DNA from: Micrasema longulum
Taxonomy: Eukaryota > Arthropoda > Insecta > Trichoptera > Brachycentridae
Reading direction: 5' to 3'
Assembly (NCBI GenBank): GCA_022494885.1
Contig: JAGVSM010002959.1
Span: forward strand, 62,001-126,000
Length of the DNA: 64,000 bases
How positions within the stretch are numbered: position 1 is the first letter of the stretch; each line of letters begins with the position of its first letter. Below the pieces are notes generated by a model that saw nothing but the letters and a program-made list of their open reading frames with translations, made no database searches and was not told the origin of the DNA. Position numbers and translations under genes: made by a program. Shown piece by piece: positions 22,023 to 32,337 of the stretch.

Positions 22023-23605
22023 TTTCAGTTTCAGTGCTGCAGAGCAGCGTTTATTTTATAATTAAAAAATACATTTAAGAATTTGTTACCCACTAAGTCT
22101 AAAGACTTGTCGATGGGACACATTTTTTATTATTTTTTATGACAGGTTTACATTACATTTATTTTATTTATATTTTACAGATTTATTTATAAACAGGCAC
22201 TATAAAGTACTCGTATCTAGAAGATATTTCTTCAGTTCTTTATTTTCATTTGAAGATTTTTCAAGTTAATGATGGTTTGAGGGAGATCATTGAACAATCT
22301 TGGAACAACGCAATTCAATGTTCGCTCTCCGAAGTAATTTGTAATTCGGGGAACAGACAGGGAGCCCTTAGTTTTTAATCTAGTGTTGTGAGTGTGGGAA
22401 ACTCTTTTTTTATATTCCGGATCAATAAAGTGATCTACAATCAATTTGTAGTCACAGAGTTGTTTTACCGGCAGGACATTACATAATTATACACCTTCGC
22501 CCATATGTTTCGCCTCACGGATTATGCTATTCGGTACAATCCCCTCAATAGTCTCACCTGAATATCATAAATTTTACCCAGATGAGACTGGAAGGTGAGA
22601 CCCCAGACACGCACTCCGTAAGATATAATGGATTCAATGAGCGAGGTATATATGTATCTTAACGTTTTGAAAGGTAGTATGTTTTTAATTTCATAAATAA
22701 CCTTAAGCCTAATCTGTCGCAGATTCCATCAATATGAACACCCCAGCTAAATTTAGAATCAATAATTGATCCTAAATATTTATGATTATTTACCACATCT
22801 ATAATTGGACAATTACATTTATCTGATTCTATATTTAAATTTGAATTTATATGAGCTTGTATTTCTATTTCAAATTCACATTTAGTAATATATGGTGAGG
22901 ATACATGAACAATTTTAGTTTTTTAGAATTTATTACTAAGCCATAGTCATGCGCCCATTTAATGAGATTTGAAAAATAATCTTGAAGCATTTTTTGGTCA
23001 GTTTTTACATTTGAATGGCTTATTACAAGGGCAGTATCGTCTGCGAATTGGAAGCAATTCGAAAATTTTACATGGTTTTCCATTGAATTATAATATATTA
23101 AGTAATGAATCGGTCCGAAGACTGATCCTTGAGCTGTTCCCGTAGACACAACTCTTTCATTACTATAATTTTCTGCAACTTTTACTTTCATGCAACGATT
23201 TTTTAGGTAATTTTCCATAATTTTACTACATATACCCCTTATTCCTGCAATTTCGAGAGATTTAACAAGTGTTTCATGGTTTAGCGTGTCAAAGGTATTT
23301 GAAAAGTCTATCATCAATACAAAAACATGTTTTTTATCATTAAGCTCCCCGTTTATATAATTTGAAAATCTAGAAAGTAGAAGCGTAGTAGTCTTTTTTT
23401 CCTAGAATCCATATTGATTTAAACAAAAAATATTATTTCTAGATAAAAATACATTTATACATTTAACAAGATATTTTTCAAAAACTTTATTTATAGTTGG
23501 GAGTAGAGAAATAGGACGATAATTTCTGTAGTCCGAATGTGATCCCCCTTTATAAATGGGTCTTACGATTGCAGTTTTAAGAGCATCTGGATAGGTTCCG
23601 TTAAA
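22022..23605 (-). mobile_element. LINE-B (CR1/Jockey-like) inserted in LINE-A
   Basis: Minus strand from 23600: TYPDALKTAIVRPIYKGGSH, YRNYRPISLLPTINKVFEK, VLMIDFSNTFDTLNHETLVK, GTAQGSVFGPIHYLIYYN, FQFADDTALVISHSN (active-site FADD), then LGSIIDSKFSWGVHI and VPRITNYFGER. This is most of an RT domain, with frameshifts and stops. 3' UTR at 22040-22200. Other copies: 13180 and 52850. Confidence 0.88.
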
Positions 23606-23960
23606 TCAGCTACGTCTACGGCGAGAGGAATATTTATTATACCTCTACGCAAACAGCGCTCTAAATTCGGTGAACGCGCATTTGCGGTCGTAGGCCCTAT
23701 GGTATGGAATGCTCTCCCAGAAGAAGTGCGAAATTGTGAGACTTAAATGATATTACGAAAAATCTTAAAATCCACTTGTTCTCAATGTCTAAATCATTTA
23801 TTTAAATCCGTAACAAGTGATAACAAAGTAAATTGTTTTACTTAAATTACAAATTCTAAAAGTTAAAATTAAATTTATTTATTTATATAATCACTTTGTA
23901 AAGCGCCCATGAGGTATTATATTACGAAAATGGCACTTTATACATTAGCAATAATAATAA
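23605..23960 (+). mobile_element. LINE-A fragment, 3' piece
   Basis: TCAGCTACGTCTACGGCGAG (as at 62918) through the tail and AAAGCGCCCATGAGGTATTA to AATAATAATAATAAA. Continuous with 21345-22022 before LINE-B inserted. Confidence 0.8.
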
Positions 23961-23964
23961 TAAA

Positions 23965-24575
23965 AATAGAAGTGTCGGCATTTACAGGGCTTATGACGTG
24001 TCATTAGCTGGTTATGTATTATGACATTCACCATTCTGCCATCTATATTCCTTTAATGACGTTTAGGTATGTAATTATAAAATTAGAGCTGAAAAACCGC
24101 CCGCGTAGTGTAATAGTCAGCACGTTTGCCTACCATGCAAGAGGTCTCGGGTTCGAATCCCAACAGGTTGATGTGAAATATTTATTTAAAAGGGTGCTTT
24201 ACACTCGAATATTTTATAGTACCTTGACTGGTATATGAAGCGTTAGACTCATAATCTTGGCTTCATTTAACAAAAATGATCAACAATATTTTGAGTTTGT
24301 CCAAATTTTTGTAGACAAGGATTGGATTCAACTCCCTCGCGAGCTGTTTATATTAACATATTACAACAGAGATGAATAACATTTAAGAGAAGGTGATATG
24401 GAAGTCTAGGCATCTACAGGGCTTATGACCTGTCAATGGCTGGTTTAAGTCTATATTCCTTCAATTTTTTCATCTGGATGTTTGTGAAGTTAAAGAGCTG
24501 AAACCTTTATTTATGCGGGTGAGATTCTACATACTAGGCAACGTCTGAAAATTTTATTTTTTCAGGTGGAGTAGA
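23965..24575 (+). repeat. Two P-family fragments around a SINE
   Basis: 23975-24070 (CATTTACAGGGCTTATGACG) and 24285-24575 (CAGGGCTTATGACCTGTCAA, TTTGTGAAGTTAAAGAGCTG, TATGCGGGTGAGATTC, CATACTAGGCAACG). The second matches the outer arm of the 10-13 kb palindrome. SINE-1 lies between them. Confidence 0.75.
24093..24280 (+). mobile_element. SINE-1 copy
   Basis: GTGTAATAGTCAGCACG, GGTCTCGGGTTCGAATCCCA, ATATTTATTTAAAAGGGTGC; 3' part truncated. Confidence 0.75.
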
Positions 24576-24576
24576 G

Positions 24577-24740
24577 AGGATATAGAAGGAGGTAATGAAG
24601 AACACACCACAACACCCAACCCAATTGAGAAAAAAATCTTTCTTGGATTTTTTTCTTGCAACTGGCGGGAATCGAACCCGTGACGCCAGTTTCACAGATG
24701 GCCGTTTAACCAACTGCGCCACGGCGCCTGTCTTTTATAT
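24577..24740 (-). mobile_element. tRNA-derived SINE-4
   Basis: The minus strand begins GGCGCCGTGGCGCAGTTGGT (A box) with CGGGTTCGATTCCCGCCAGT (B box). The tail region carries AAGAAAAAAATCC. The acceptor halves do not pair, so it is not a functional tRNA. Confidence 0.6.
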
Positions 24741-24744
24741 TCCA

Positions 24745-25570
24745 TACAAATCTACTTTTATACAACTAGTAAATGTTATAACAGTAACTCTCCAAAAAAG
24801 GAGACTGACTCTTGTGCTTGGAGAGTGACTTACTCGTACACTGTTATAGTTATTTATTTATTAGAATTTATAAAATTATGAATATACGAGTACATAAGAA
24901 AAAAAACTTATGGGATATAATAGGAAAAACAGAAAATAATAGTACATTCATACTAATTAAAATATTTACACTAGTTCAAAAAAATTATTTAAATTAATTT
25001 GAATGTATTTATTGATATATGAGTTTTTTTTTTTTTTTTTAATTTTTTTACATTTTTAATTTTTTAAATTTTTATTCCAGTAAAATGGCTATAAAGTGCA
25101 GAGCCAATTCTACCATATAAATATATAAACATGAACAAAAATATAACAATAAACATAAATATAACAATAAACATAAATATAACAATAAACATAAATATAA
25201 CAATAAATATAAATATAACAATAAACATAAATATAACAATAAACATAAATATAAACATAAAATAAAATTTTATATTGCAGCATTTATGGTGGTCTTAACA
25301 TATTACGTTCATTGGGAAGATTTTTGTAATTTTTGACACCTTTGAAGACAAAGCTATTTTGACCATGACTTGTGTGGAATTTAAAGATTTAAATATTATT
25401 TTGGTATCTGAGTGGCTTATTCATATGAAATTCTTTTATTTTTTCTTCTTTATAAATTTGTATTGATTACGTTTGTATATTGATTACGTTATTTACATTT
25501 TAATTCATTCAATTCTTGAAAATATTTTAATAAAATTTATTTCTCTAATTTTTTGGGAAGCTTATTATAA
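24745..25570 (-). mobile_element. LINE-I 3' end, inverted relative to 20.7 kb copy
   Basis: CACTCTCCAAGCACAAGAGT on the minus strand, and the coding tail at 25310-25450 (complement of GACACCTTTGAAGACAAAGC). A minisatellite has expanded in its UTR. Confidence 0.7.
25125..25262. repeat. 18-bp minisatellite, about 7-8 copies
   Basis: Unit ATAACAATAAACATAAAT. It generates a spurious repetitive frame on the minus strand (period six residues). Confidence 0.9.
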
Positions 25571-25574
25571 ATTT

Positions 25575-26195
25575 TGATTTATAATAAATTATGGCTTTTT
25601 TGACAGTTCAATTTTATCACCATTATATGCCATGGTTTGCTTTATTATCTCTGCCGACCTTATCTAAAAATATATCCGATTTTGTTAAGATACCTGTCTG
25701 TGATTTAGTTGGATTCGTCTTTCCAACCGGAAAGTTAATAAATGTTACAAAGGGAAAGGGTAAGGAAATGCGAAGTCAAATCTACTGAAGCGAATAGTGG
25801 AATATAAAATAATCTTTAACTATCAGGAAATATGCTATAAAGTTCGGGCCTTCAGCCCTCGTTTCATCATATCTACAGGCTACAGTTGGCGTTAATGTTA
25901 ATACAATTACAAATTTATAACTGATCGAAAATGTAAATACTACATTTAAACAAATCAAATATGCTCTGGTAACTCATTTTCAAATGCTGTCGGAAAATAG
26001 TCAGCGTTATCTCGCTAGAGAATATTAGGAGTCTGTACGGCCAGATAGTAAAAAGGGTCAACACACATCGAAATAAAATTTTAACGACTTTCGAACTTTT
26101 TGACTTGTTGTATATATTTATATAAATATATATTTTTTTTTTTAATAGAAAAAAAATATATTTGCCTTCTTATGATTTACCCAAATATTAAATTT
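25575..26195. other. Unassigned AT-rich region
   Basis: The left part may extend LINE-I. No gene recognised. Confidence 0.3.
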
Positions 26196-26199
26196 TCAG

Positions 26200-26330
26200 G
26201 GACATTTTCAACGAGTTGTAAATAACTCACTATTAGAAAATGGAATCAAGTTGGGGTAGAGTGGGATTCGAACCACGGACCTTTGGTCTGTGAGTCCGAG
26301 ACACTAGCCACAGGACCACAACCCGATCAT
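26200..26330 (-). mobile_element. tRNA-derived SINE-3
   Basis: GGGATTCGAACCACGGACCT, GAGACACTAGCCACAGGACC and body TAACTCACTATTAGAAAATG, as at 57770-57905. Followed by a TATATATATATA microsatellite at 26330-26365. Confidence 0.65.
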
Positions 26331-26369
26331 GTATATATATATATACATATATATTTACATATATTATTT

Positions 26370-26825
26370 TTTTGCACCACAACAGGCCAGGAGGCCCAAT
26401 TAAATAATAAAATTGATTCTCCTAACCTACTATACTTCCATTCCGTGTGCCATCTAGACCGACAAGACAAAATCTTTTGTTTTACACTGAAAACGCGTCA
26501 ACAAACTATTTTAAACAATCTAAAATACCTAGAATATGCGACCAATATAACAATATATTTACCGAGGCTGATTGTGACAATGTATGTAAATTTAGGTAAA
26601 AAATTATAGAAATTTTGAGAGAAGCAGACATTTAACATTATTTTAATACAAATATTTTTTAATTTCGTTTCTTTAACATTTATTATATTGAACATAATTT
26701 AAATTATTGTATTAAGTGTTAACAATTTTTTTGGTGTGTTCATGAGTTTCTTACACTAATATACAAAGAAATTGGCAAGATATGTGTACATACTGTTTGT
26801 TCACCTAATAAAATAAATACATAAA
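26370..26825. other. Unassigned region
   Basis: No gene recognised. A/T-rich, with AAATAAATACATAAATAAAT ahead of the SINE at 26815. Confidence 0.3.
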
Positions 26826-26829
26826 TAAA

Positions 26830-26975
26830 TAAATTACAGTGGTGAATTACATCACAGATCACCCAGGCTTGAGAAAAATCGCATTTCAATTTTTGTGTTC
26901 TCACCGGGAATCGAACCTGGAACCTTCCGTGTGTGAGTCAAGCGTCTTAACCGCTACACCACTGCATACTAATAC
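26830..26975 (-). mobile_element. tRNA-derived SINE-2
   Basis: Complement contains GTGGTGTAGCGGTTAAGACG and GGTTCGATTCCCGGTGAGAA, then CAAAAATTGAAATGCGATTT and TGTGATGTAATTCACCACTG, with an AT-rich tail ATTTATTTATTTATG. Confidence 0.7.
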
Positions 26976-26979
26976 AGGG

Positions 26980-27375
26980 AATCTCCGTACTGTGAAATAC
27001 GTTTCATTTGCATTGCCATCTCATAAGCTTAACATACAAAGATGGCAATACGCCCCGCATAAGCAGTTGAAAGCTAAAACAGGAAGTTACTAATAAGAAT
27101 TATTTATGTAAAATAGCAACACCAGATAGCCCTTTGATTAGAAGGATAATTAGTAATGTGTCATTATACGTTCCTCGTAGGTGTCTGGGATCACCTGATA
27201 CATTTTACCTTCCAATTTTTACAAAAAATATGGCACATTTTAACCCTCTTTCAAGAATGTTAAGACTCTATAACAAAATATAAAAAATGTTAATATTGAC
27301 ATTTATTATGATAGAGCAAATGATTAAAAAAAAAAATTTAAAAAAAGTATTACTGTGTTTCTTAAATCAAATGTT
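26980..27375. other. Unassigned region
   Basis: GCATACTAATACAGGGAATC (26964) recurs at 29693 together with TCTCCGTACTGTGAAATACG, so this is part of an unclassified repeat. Confidence 0.35.
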
Positions 27376-27379
27376 TAAT

Positions 27380-27545
27380 CTTTATTTTTGTGTTTGTAAA
27401 TTAATCTGACTAAATGTTATTAAATATTCGTAAATAACCACTTACCGACTTTTCTATGTCTACCGGTTTCGAGACGTATCCGCCTCTTCCTCAGGACACC
27501 AATTCAACCAACATGCAAAACGCACCATACACCTTCACCATAGTT
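27380..27545 (-). mobile_element. Penelope-like terminal repeat fragment
   Basis: ATAACCACTTACCGACTTTT and the hammerhead block match 40255-40325. No PLE coding sequence is attached. Confidence 0.6.
27454..27501 (-). ncRNA. Hammerhead ribozyme motif
   Basis: Minus strand: stem I GTGTC/GACAT, CTGAGGA, stem II GAGGCG-GATA-CGTCTC (one G-U pair), GAAA, stem III ACCGGT, A17. All core positions fit. Confidence 0.85.
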
Positions 27546-27665
27546 AGTAGAATGTAATAGTAGAATGTTACACAGTGTGTAAAGTGGTCACTTAAACCAG
27601 ACAATGACAGGTCATAAGCCCTAGACTTCCATATTACCTTATCAAAAATGTTTTCCCTCTCTGTT
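27545..27665 (-). repeat. P-family fragment inside PLE-like sequence
   Basis: GTTACACAGTGTGTAAAGTG, GACAATGACAGGTCATAAGC, CTAGACTTCCATATTACC, followed by TCTCTGTTGCAAC and then PLE-repeat-like AACTTTGTTTTAGTAACCAC. Confidence 0.7.
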
Positions 27666-27720
27666 GCAACAAATTCCGATCAAAATAACTTTGTTTTAGT
27701 AACCACTTTTTACTGGCACA

Positions 27721-27764
27721 ACCAACTAGTTTCGGCAACTGCACGTTGCCCTCTTCGGGGTCAT
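27721..27764 (-). ncRNA. Hammerhead-like motif with altered core
   Basis: Minus strand: stem I TGACC/GGTTG, core CCGAAGA (C in place of the conserved U4), stem II GGCAAC-GTGCA-GTTGCC, GAAA, palindromic stem III ACTAGT, T17. The fold is well kept; activity is doubtful because of U4C. Confidence 0.6.
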
Positions 27765-27794
27765 ATAATAGTTATTATAATAATATATTTATAT

Positions 27795-29045
27795 CATACA
27801 CAGACTTCGAAAAAGCTTTCGACCGAGTGGATCACATAATTCTTATGAGAAAACTTTTAAACTTGGGTGTATCTCAGCAATAGAAGCCAAGCTGTTGTTT
27901 TTGGGGGTTTTAGATCTGAGTTTACTGATATTTCCTCCGGAGTACCCCAGGGGTCGCACTTGGGACCATTGTTTTACAACGCGCATCTCTATGATATTTA
28001 TGTTGTATTTAGGAACGCAAAGTTTTTAATGTACGCAGATGATAAAAAAATAAACCTCAAAGTTAAAAATCCTCTTGACTGTCATAAACTTCAAGATGAT
28101 CTAAACCGTTTGACAGAATACTATTTGAAAAATCGTATTAACGTCAATGTATCATAGTGTCAAAATCTCATATCAATATAATATTAGAAAACCAACCTGT
28201 TCAGAGAGTTGATACCGTACGCGATCTGGGTGTTATTCTTGATAGCAAACTTACATTTGAGAATCACTTCGATGATATACTGACCCGTGCACATCGACAT
28301 CTTGGTTTTGTACTTCGTACATGTCGGGTATTTAAAGATATCGCGTGTATTAAAATGGTATATTTTGCTTATGAAAATTCAATGGACATTTCTTAGACAT
28401 CTTAACTGGAGATGGAGGAATACCGGTCTCAATTATATGTCTTTCCTGCAAAAAGCACCACTTGCTTAGTTTAGAAGATCGCCGTTTACACGGGGGTCCT
28501 ACACGACGTATTTAGTGGACGCCTTGATAGTCCGGCTCTTATGTCGGAGTAATCATTAATTGTCCCTGGCTACCGCATCCGTCACACGTCGAACTATCTA
28601 TTTCATGTGCCAGCAGTTCATACGAACTATGCCCAGAACTCTCCACTTATACGTTTAGCTCGTGAATATAATTTAAACTTTCCGATTGATTGTAACAAAT
28701 TAACATTTGAAATGCGCGTTTTAAAACAAACTTTTTTGTCTTATACTTAGTTTCTATAATAAAATCTTTTTTTTTTTCTAATTCTTAATATTTTAGATAT
28801 TTTTGTATTTTTGAAACTTGTGCAATAATATTTACACACATGTTCTCCTCATTTCATTATAACACCCACTCACCTTTCCTCTCACACACTTACTCTCACA
28901 CAAACACACTAGCATGTATTGTACGAGTATTTAATTTATTTCTGTGGATATCTGTCATTGGTTTTATTCTCTGTATATTTTAATTGTTATATTTTTTACA
29001 TGTATTACTGTTGATATCCCTAATAATGAAAATAAAATAAATAAT
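27795..29045 (+). mobile_element. Jockey-type LINE-K fragment
   Basis: Frames give DFEKAFDRVDHIILMRKLLN (palm motif A), SGVPQGSHLGPLFYNAHLYD, FLMYADDKKINLKV (active-site YADD), VDTVRDLGVILDSKLTFENH and LGFVLRTCRVFKD, then a decayed tail. Frameshifts near 27880, 28150 and 28380. 3' UTR with CTCACACACTTACTCTCACA; tail AATAAAATAAATAATAA. Confidence 0.85.
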
Positions 29046-29421
29046 AACTATTACTGTCGGTTTTTTATTATTTTTATCTCAAATATATAACAGTGATTTA
29101 CAAAATTAGTTAAACGATTATCCAAAATAATATAATGAAACTATTCTAATTAGTGTTTCTGGGGCGGGGGTACGGAGTGGTGGGGGTCGGAGGGGATTTA
29201 GGACCTCGGAGTAAACGAAGCCATAGGTGCCAAATATGATTTGATCATAAATAAATCGTTATTTTTATTGCAGTCAAACAAACAATAAACTTATTTGTAT
29301 TTTTTGATAACCTTTGTGAATGGTGCAATTAGGAGACAATAAGGTATTAGTATATTTTCAGACATAAACAATTCATTTAAGTACAGTATGTAACGAAAAC
29401 CCAAACACAAAAAAATATATA

Positions 29422-29656
29422 CAGTAGAACTCTGTTTTTCCGAACTCCTGTCACGCGGATTGCCAAATACCCAGATCGTTATTGGGGTACATATTTATTT
29501 AAGCAAATTTTTAGTGTGATTCCAATTCGCCGCATTATTGGAAGAAATCTGGCACTCATTGATGCGGATAGTTGGAGTTATGCTGTATTTGAATCGGGTT
29601 GTGGTTCTGTGGGCGAATTGCCAACCTGTACACTAACACAAAACAGAGTTGTTCTG
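29422..29656. mobile_element. Small Tigger-like MITE
   Basis: CAGTAGAACTCTGTTTTTCC at the left; the right end on the minus strand reads CAGAACAACTCTGTTTTGTG. TA precedes the left end; the right flank is CA, so the duplication is imperfect. Confidence 0.45.
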
Positions 29657-29659
29657 CAA

Positions 29660-30690
29660 TCAATCTTACATGAATGAAGATGAAGATCCACACTGCATAC
29701 TAATACAGGGAATCTCCGTACTGTGAAATACGTTTAATTTAGAACATTTTTTACTCAAAAGATAAACGACTACAGACTATTCAACGACTCTGGTCTGCGC
29801 GGATTAGGTTGGGTCTGGTAATTTTTAATTTATTATAATATTATTAGGTATTATCACTCGTGAGGAATATCGGATTTAACCTATTCTACAAATAAAAGAT
29901 TTTTTAAAGATTCCCCTAGTGTTTATATAAACCCTTATAATGAATATTTTCATTCATTATTTTCGTTAAAAATATAAAGTGTTTTAAAGAATGTCGTTTC
30001 GTAAGTTGGTAATAAATTTTGTCACAGAAGTTCACGAGTAATGCATTCATTTTAATGTTGGTAATGCCCCAGGCCACAAATAAAAATATAAGGAGAATTG
30101 TCTATGCATATTATCTTAAGCCCCCCCCTTACCCACTCCATATTCCAGCTCCAGGCACTGACATATGAAAGTGAAAACGGATTACATCTTACATCTCCAA
30201 TCTCTTTATTATTTTATGGTTTTTAACTTCTTCTTAGTATTAATTTATTATGATAATGGTAAATTAGGTTATCAATTTATCATGAAAATTATAAATCACA
30301 ACTCGTAGCGTTTGATAAGTGACAGGACGCTGTAAATGTAAACAAACGATACATAGAAAAAGAAGGCTATCTACAATACTCTATAAAATCCGTAGACATT
30401 GATGAAAAAAAATCCGATGACGTCACAAAACATCCGAAGACGTCATACTTGATGACGTCACGAATAGTTTGTTTTCGGCACCATGCAAATTACTAAAACT
30501 TAATTCTTTATATCTCCCTTATTTCTTAACAGATTTTAATAAGAATAGTATCGATCGGCTAATGACTTTTTAGATTAATTTATAAGCTAATACAAAAATA
30601 TCCATGCGTATTGCCATTGTTAATTATTCTTATTTTTTCAAATATTTTTACTTATTTATTTCACATTTTTTTTACCAAGCAAGCTAGGAA
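29660..30690. other. Unassigned region
   Basis: CTAATACAGGGAATCTCCGT repeat at 29698 (also at 26968). GATGACGTCA-type sites at 30416-30465. No gene recognised. Confidence 0.3.
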
Positions 30691-30699
30691 TGTCCTATA

Positions 30700-31130
30700 T
30701 TTCATCATCATTCCATGTCCGCTCCCTAGTTGGAGCATATGGTGTCCACGAAGCCTTATAAAGTAGGCAAGCGTGGTTAAGGCAGGCTCTCAGGAGGCAT
30801 CCGCAGTACATGGCCAAGCCAACCGTATCGCCTCCGCTTGATGACAGTTGTCACCGGAATTTGTTGCGTCTGTTCTCTTATTATTTCATTATTATCACAC
30901 ATACAAGATTCTTCTAAGACACTTATTTTAAAAACTCAGAGTTTTGCTGTTTTGGGCCCTAGTGAAGTGCCCCGATTCGCATCCATAGAGAAGAATCGGT
31001 GTTATGCAGGCGTTATATAGGCGGCATTTCGTTTTCACTGAGTAAATATCCGATCTTCATACTGTAGAATGTGGCACCTGCTATTCCTAGCCGCACTCTC
31101 AGTTTCTTTTGAAAGTTCCTATATTTAGGC
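30700..31130 (-). mobile_element. RTE-like LINE-H2 3' end
   Basis: CATCATCATTCCATGTCCGC, CTCCCTAGTTGGAGCATATG and GGCATTTCGTTTTCACTGAG. The most complete reference for the interrupted copy at 44.2/45.7 kb. An internal deletion is near 30750. Confidence 0.7.
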
Positions 31131-31134
31131 TGGG

Positions 31135-31535
31135 CTTATTTTGTTACGTGTGTTTTGTCACAAATGATCCTTAAACAATTGAACTCAATAAAAATAACAC
31201 TAAAACGTGGCACTTGAATATAAATTACAAAACAAACCAACAATAATACAAATTTAAACATTAATTACAAAATGTACCAAACATAAATATTTATGCATAA
31301 ATATTATCTAAAAATATCAACAATAATAATAATTCAAACAAATGTCAATTACAAAACATAAAAAAAAAATAAAGGGGTTATGCTGTTTTTTTAATTTTTT
31401 TGTTTTATTTATTCCTATACAAAAAATGACAATTTATTAAGTAATTAAGAGCAATTTATTATTCACTGAACTGTACGACTGCAGTTCCTTCTGGATCTTC
31501 TTAAATCCTCAGCATGGCTTTCTTTTGAGCCAGTC
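31135..31535. other. AT-rich region
   Basis: AATTACAAAACA-type repeats at 31220-31360. No gene. Confidence 0.3.
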
Positions 31536-31539
31536 AAAT

Positions 31540-31755
31540 TTTTGCAGTTAATAATGCATAGGGCACTGCTTTGGTACACCAATCGCAGCATATCTTGACC
31601 ATTTTTGTAACGTGAAGGTAAGATGATCAGTCTTATGCTTTGGGTACCAGTCCAGTGACTATAAAATATTTATAGTGTAAAAACACCTTTTTAAATTAAT
31701 ATTTTATATCAACCATGTCGGGAATCGAACTCTCTTGCATGGTAAGCAAACGCGC
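31540..31755 (-). mobile_element. SINE-1 copy
   Basis: GCATAGGGCACTGCTTTGGT, ACCAATCGCAGCATATCTTG, TAAGATGATCAGTCTTATGC, and head CATGTCGGGAATCGAACTCT. Nearly full length. Confidence 0.8.
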
Positions 31756-31819
31756 TAAAAATTAATACATGTATATGTATGATATCGAAGAAGAAAAAAA
31801 AACTATTTCTTTAGCGCGG

Positions 31820-31915
31820 TTCTTTTAAATTATTAATTCCGGGTCATATTTGAACACTATGTCTACTACATACCATTGTGTCTTTCTACTTTCCTTTATA
31901 ATAATTTTCTATGCA
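31820..31915 (+). mobile_element. LINE-O 3' end, target of the pogo insertion
   Basis: TATAATAATTTTCTATG at the left edge of the pogo element, and GCGTATGTATAAACAAATAATA after its right edge (38812-38870), match the continuous 3' end of the LINE at 39665-39770. This supplies an empty-site model for the pogo insertion. Confidence 0.75.
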
Positions 31916-32337
31916 TAAGGTAAGCGCGGGGGATATAACGCGGTCGGGGATATGACGCGTTTTCGAGATCTCGCAAACTCGGCCTACTAGTGACGGAAAG
32001 GTATTGGGGAATGATAGTACCGACCATTGCCACCAGATGAAGCGTGTCTAAGTTAGTGTGCAGTGAACCGTCGCACAGTGTTTTGACCCATACAAGCTAG
32101 AAGATAAAAAGTCACTTTTGAATTCTTAAACGATGACGTCATGGGGGCATTACCAGATAGTTAGTGTGACGATTGTAAGCCTAATTGGGGTGATTAATGC
32201 TTAGGGTGATTCATACCAGAATATGAAAGTCGGATAATTGGTTTTTGAAAGCCTAATTACATTTATTTGCATTTTGGCGTCCGACGTGTAAAGGTTGTTT
32301 ATCAAGTTTAAAGTGTTTTATTTCGATTTAAAAAAAA

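Noticed and set aside
24655..24732. tRNA gene on the minus strand
   Set aside because: Good internal promoter boxes, but the acceptor stem is unpaired and the anticodon arm is irregular; treated as a SINE head.
25064..25258. Hydrophobic repetitive frame on the minus strand
   Set aside because: Comes from the 18-bp minisatellite.
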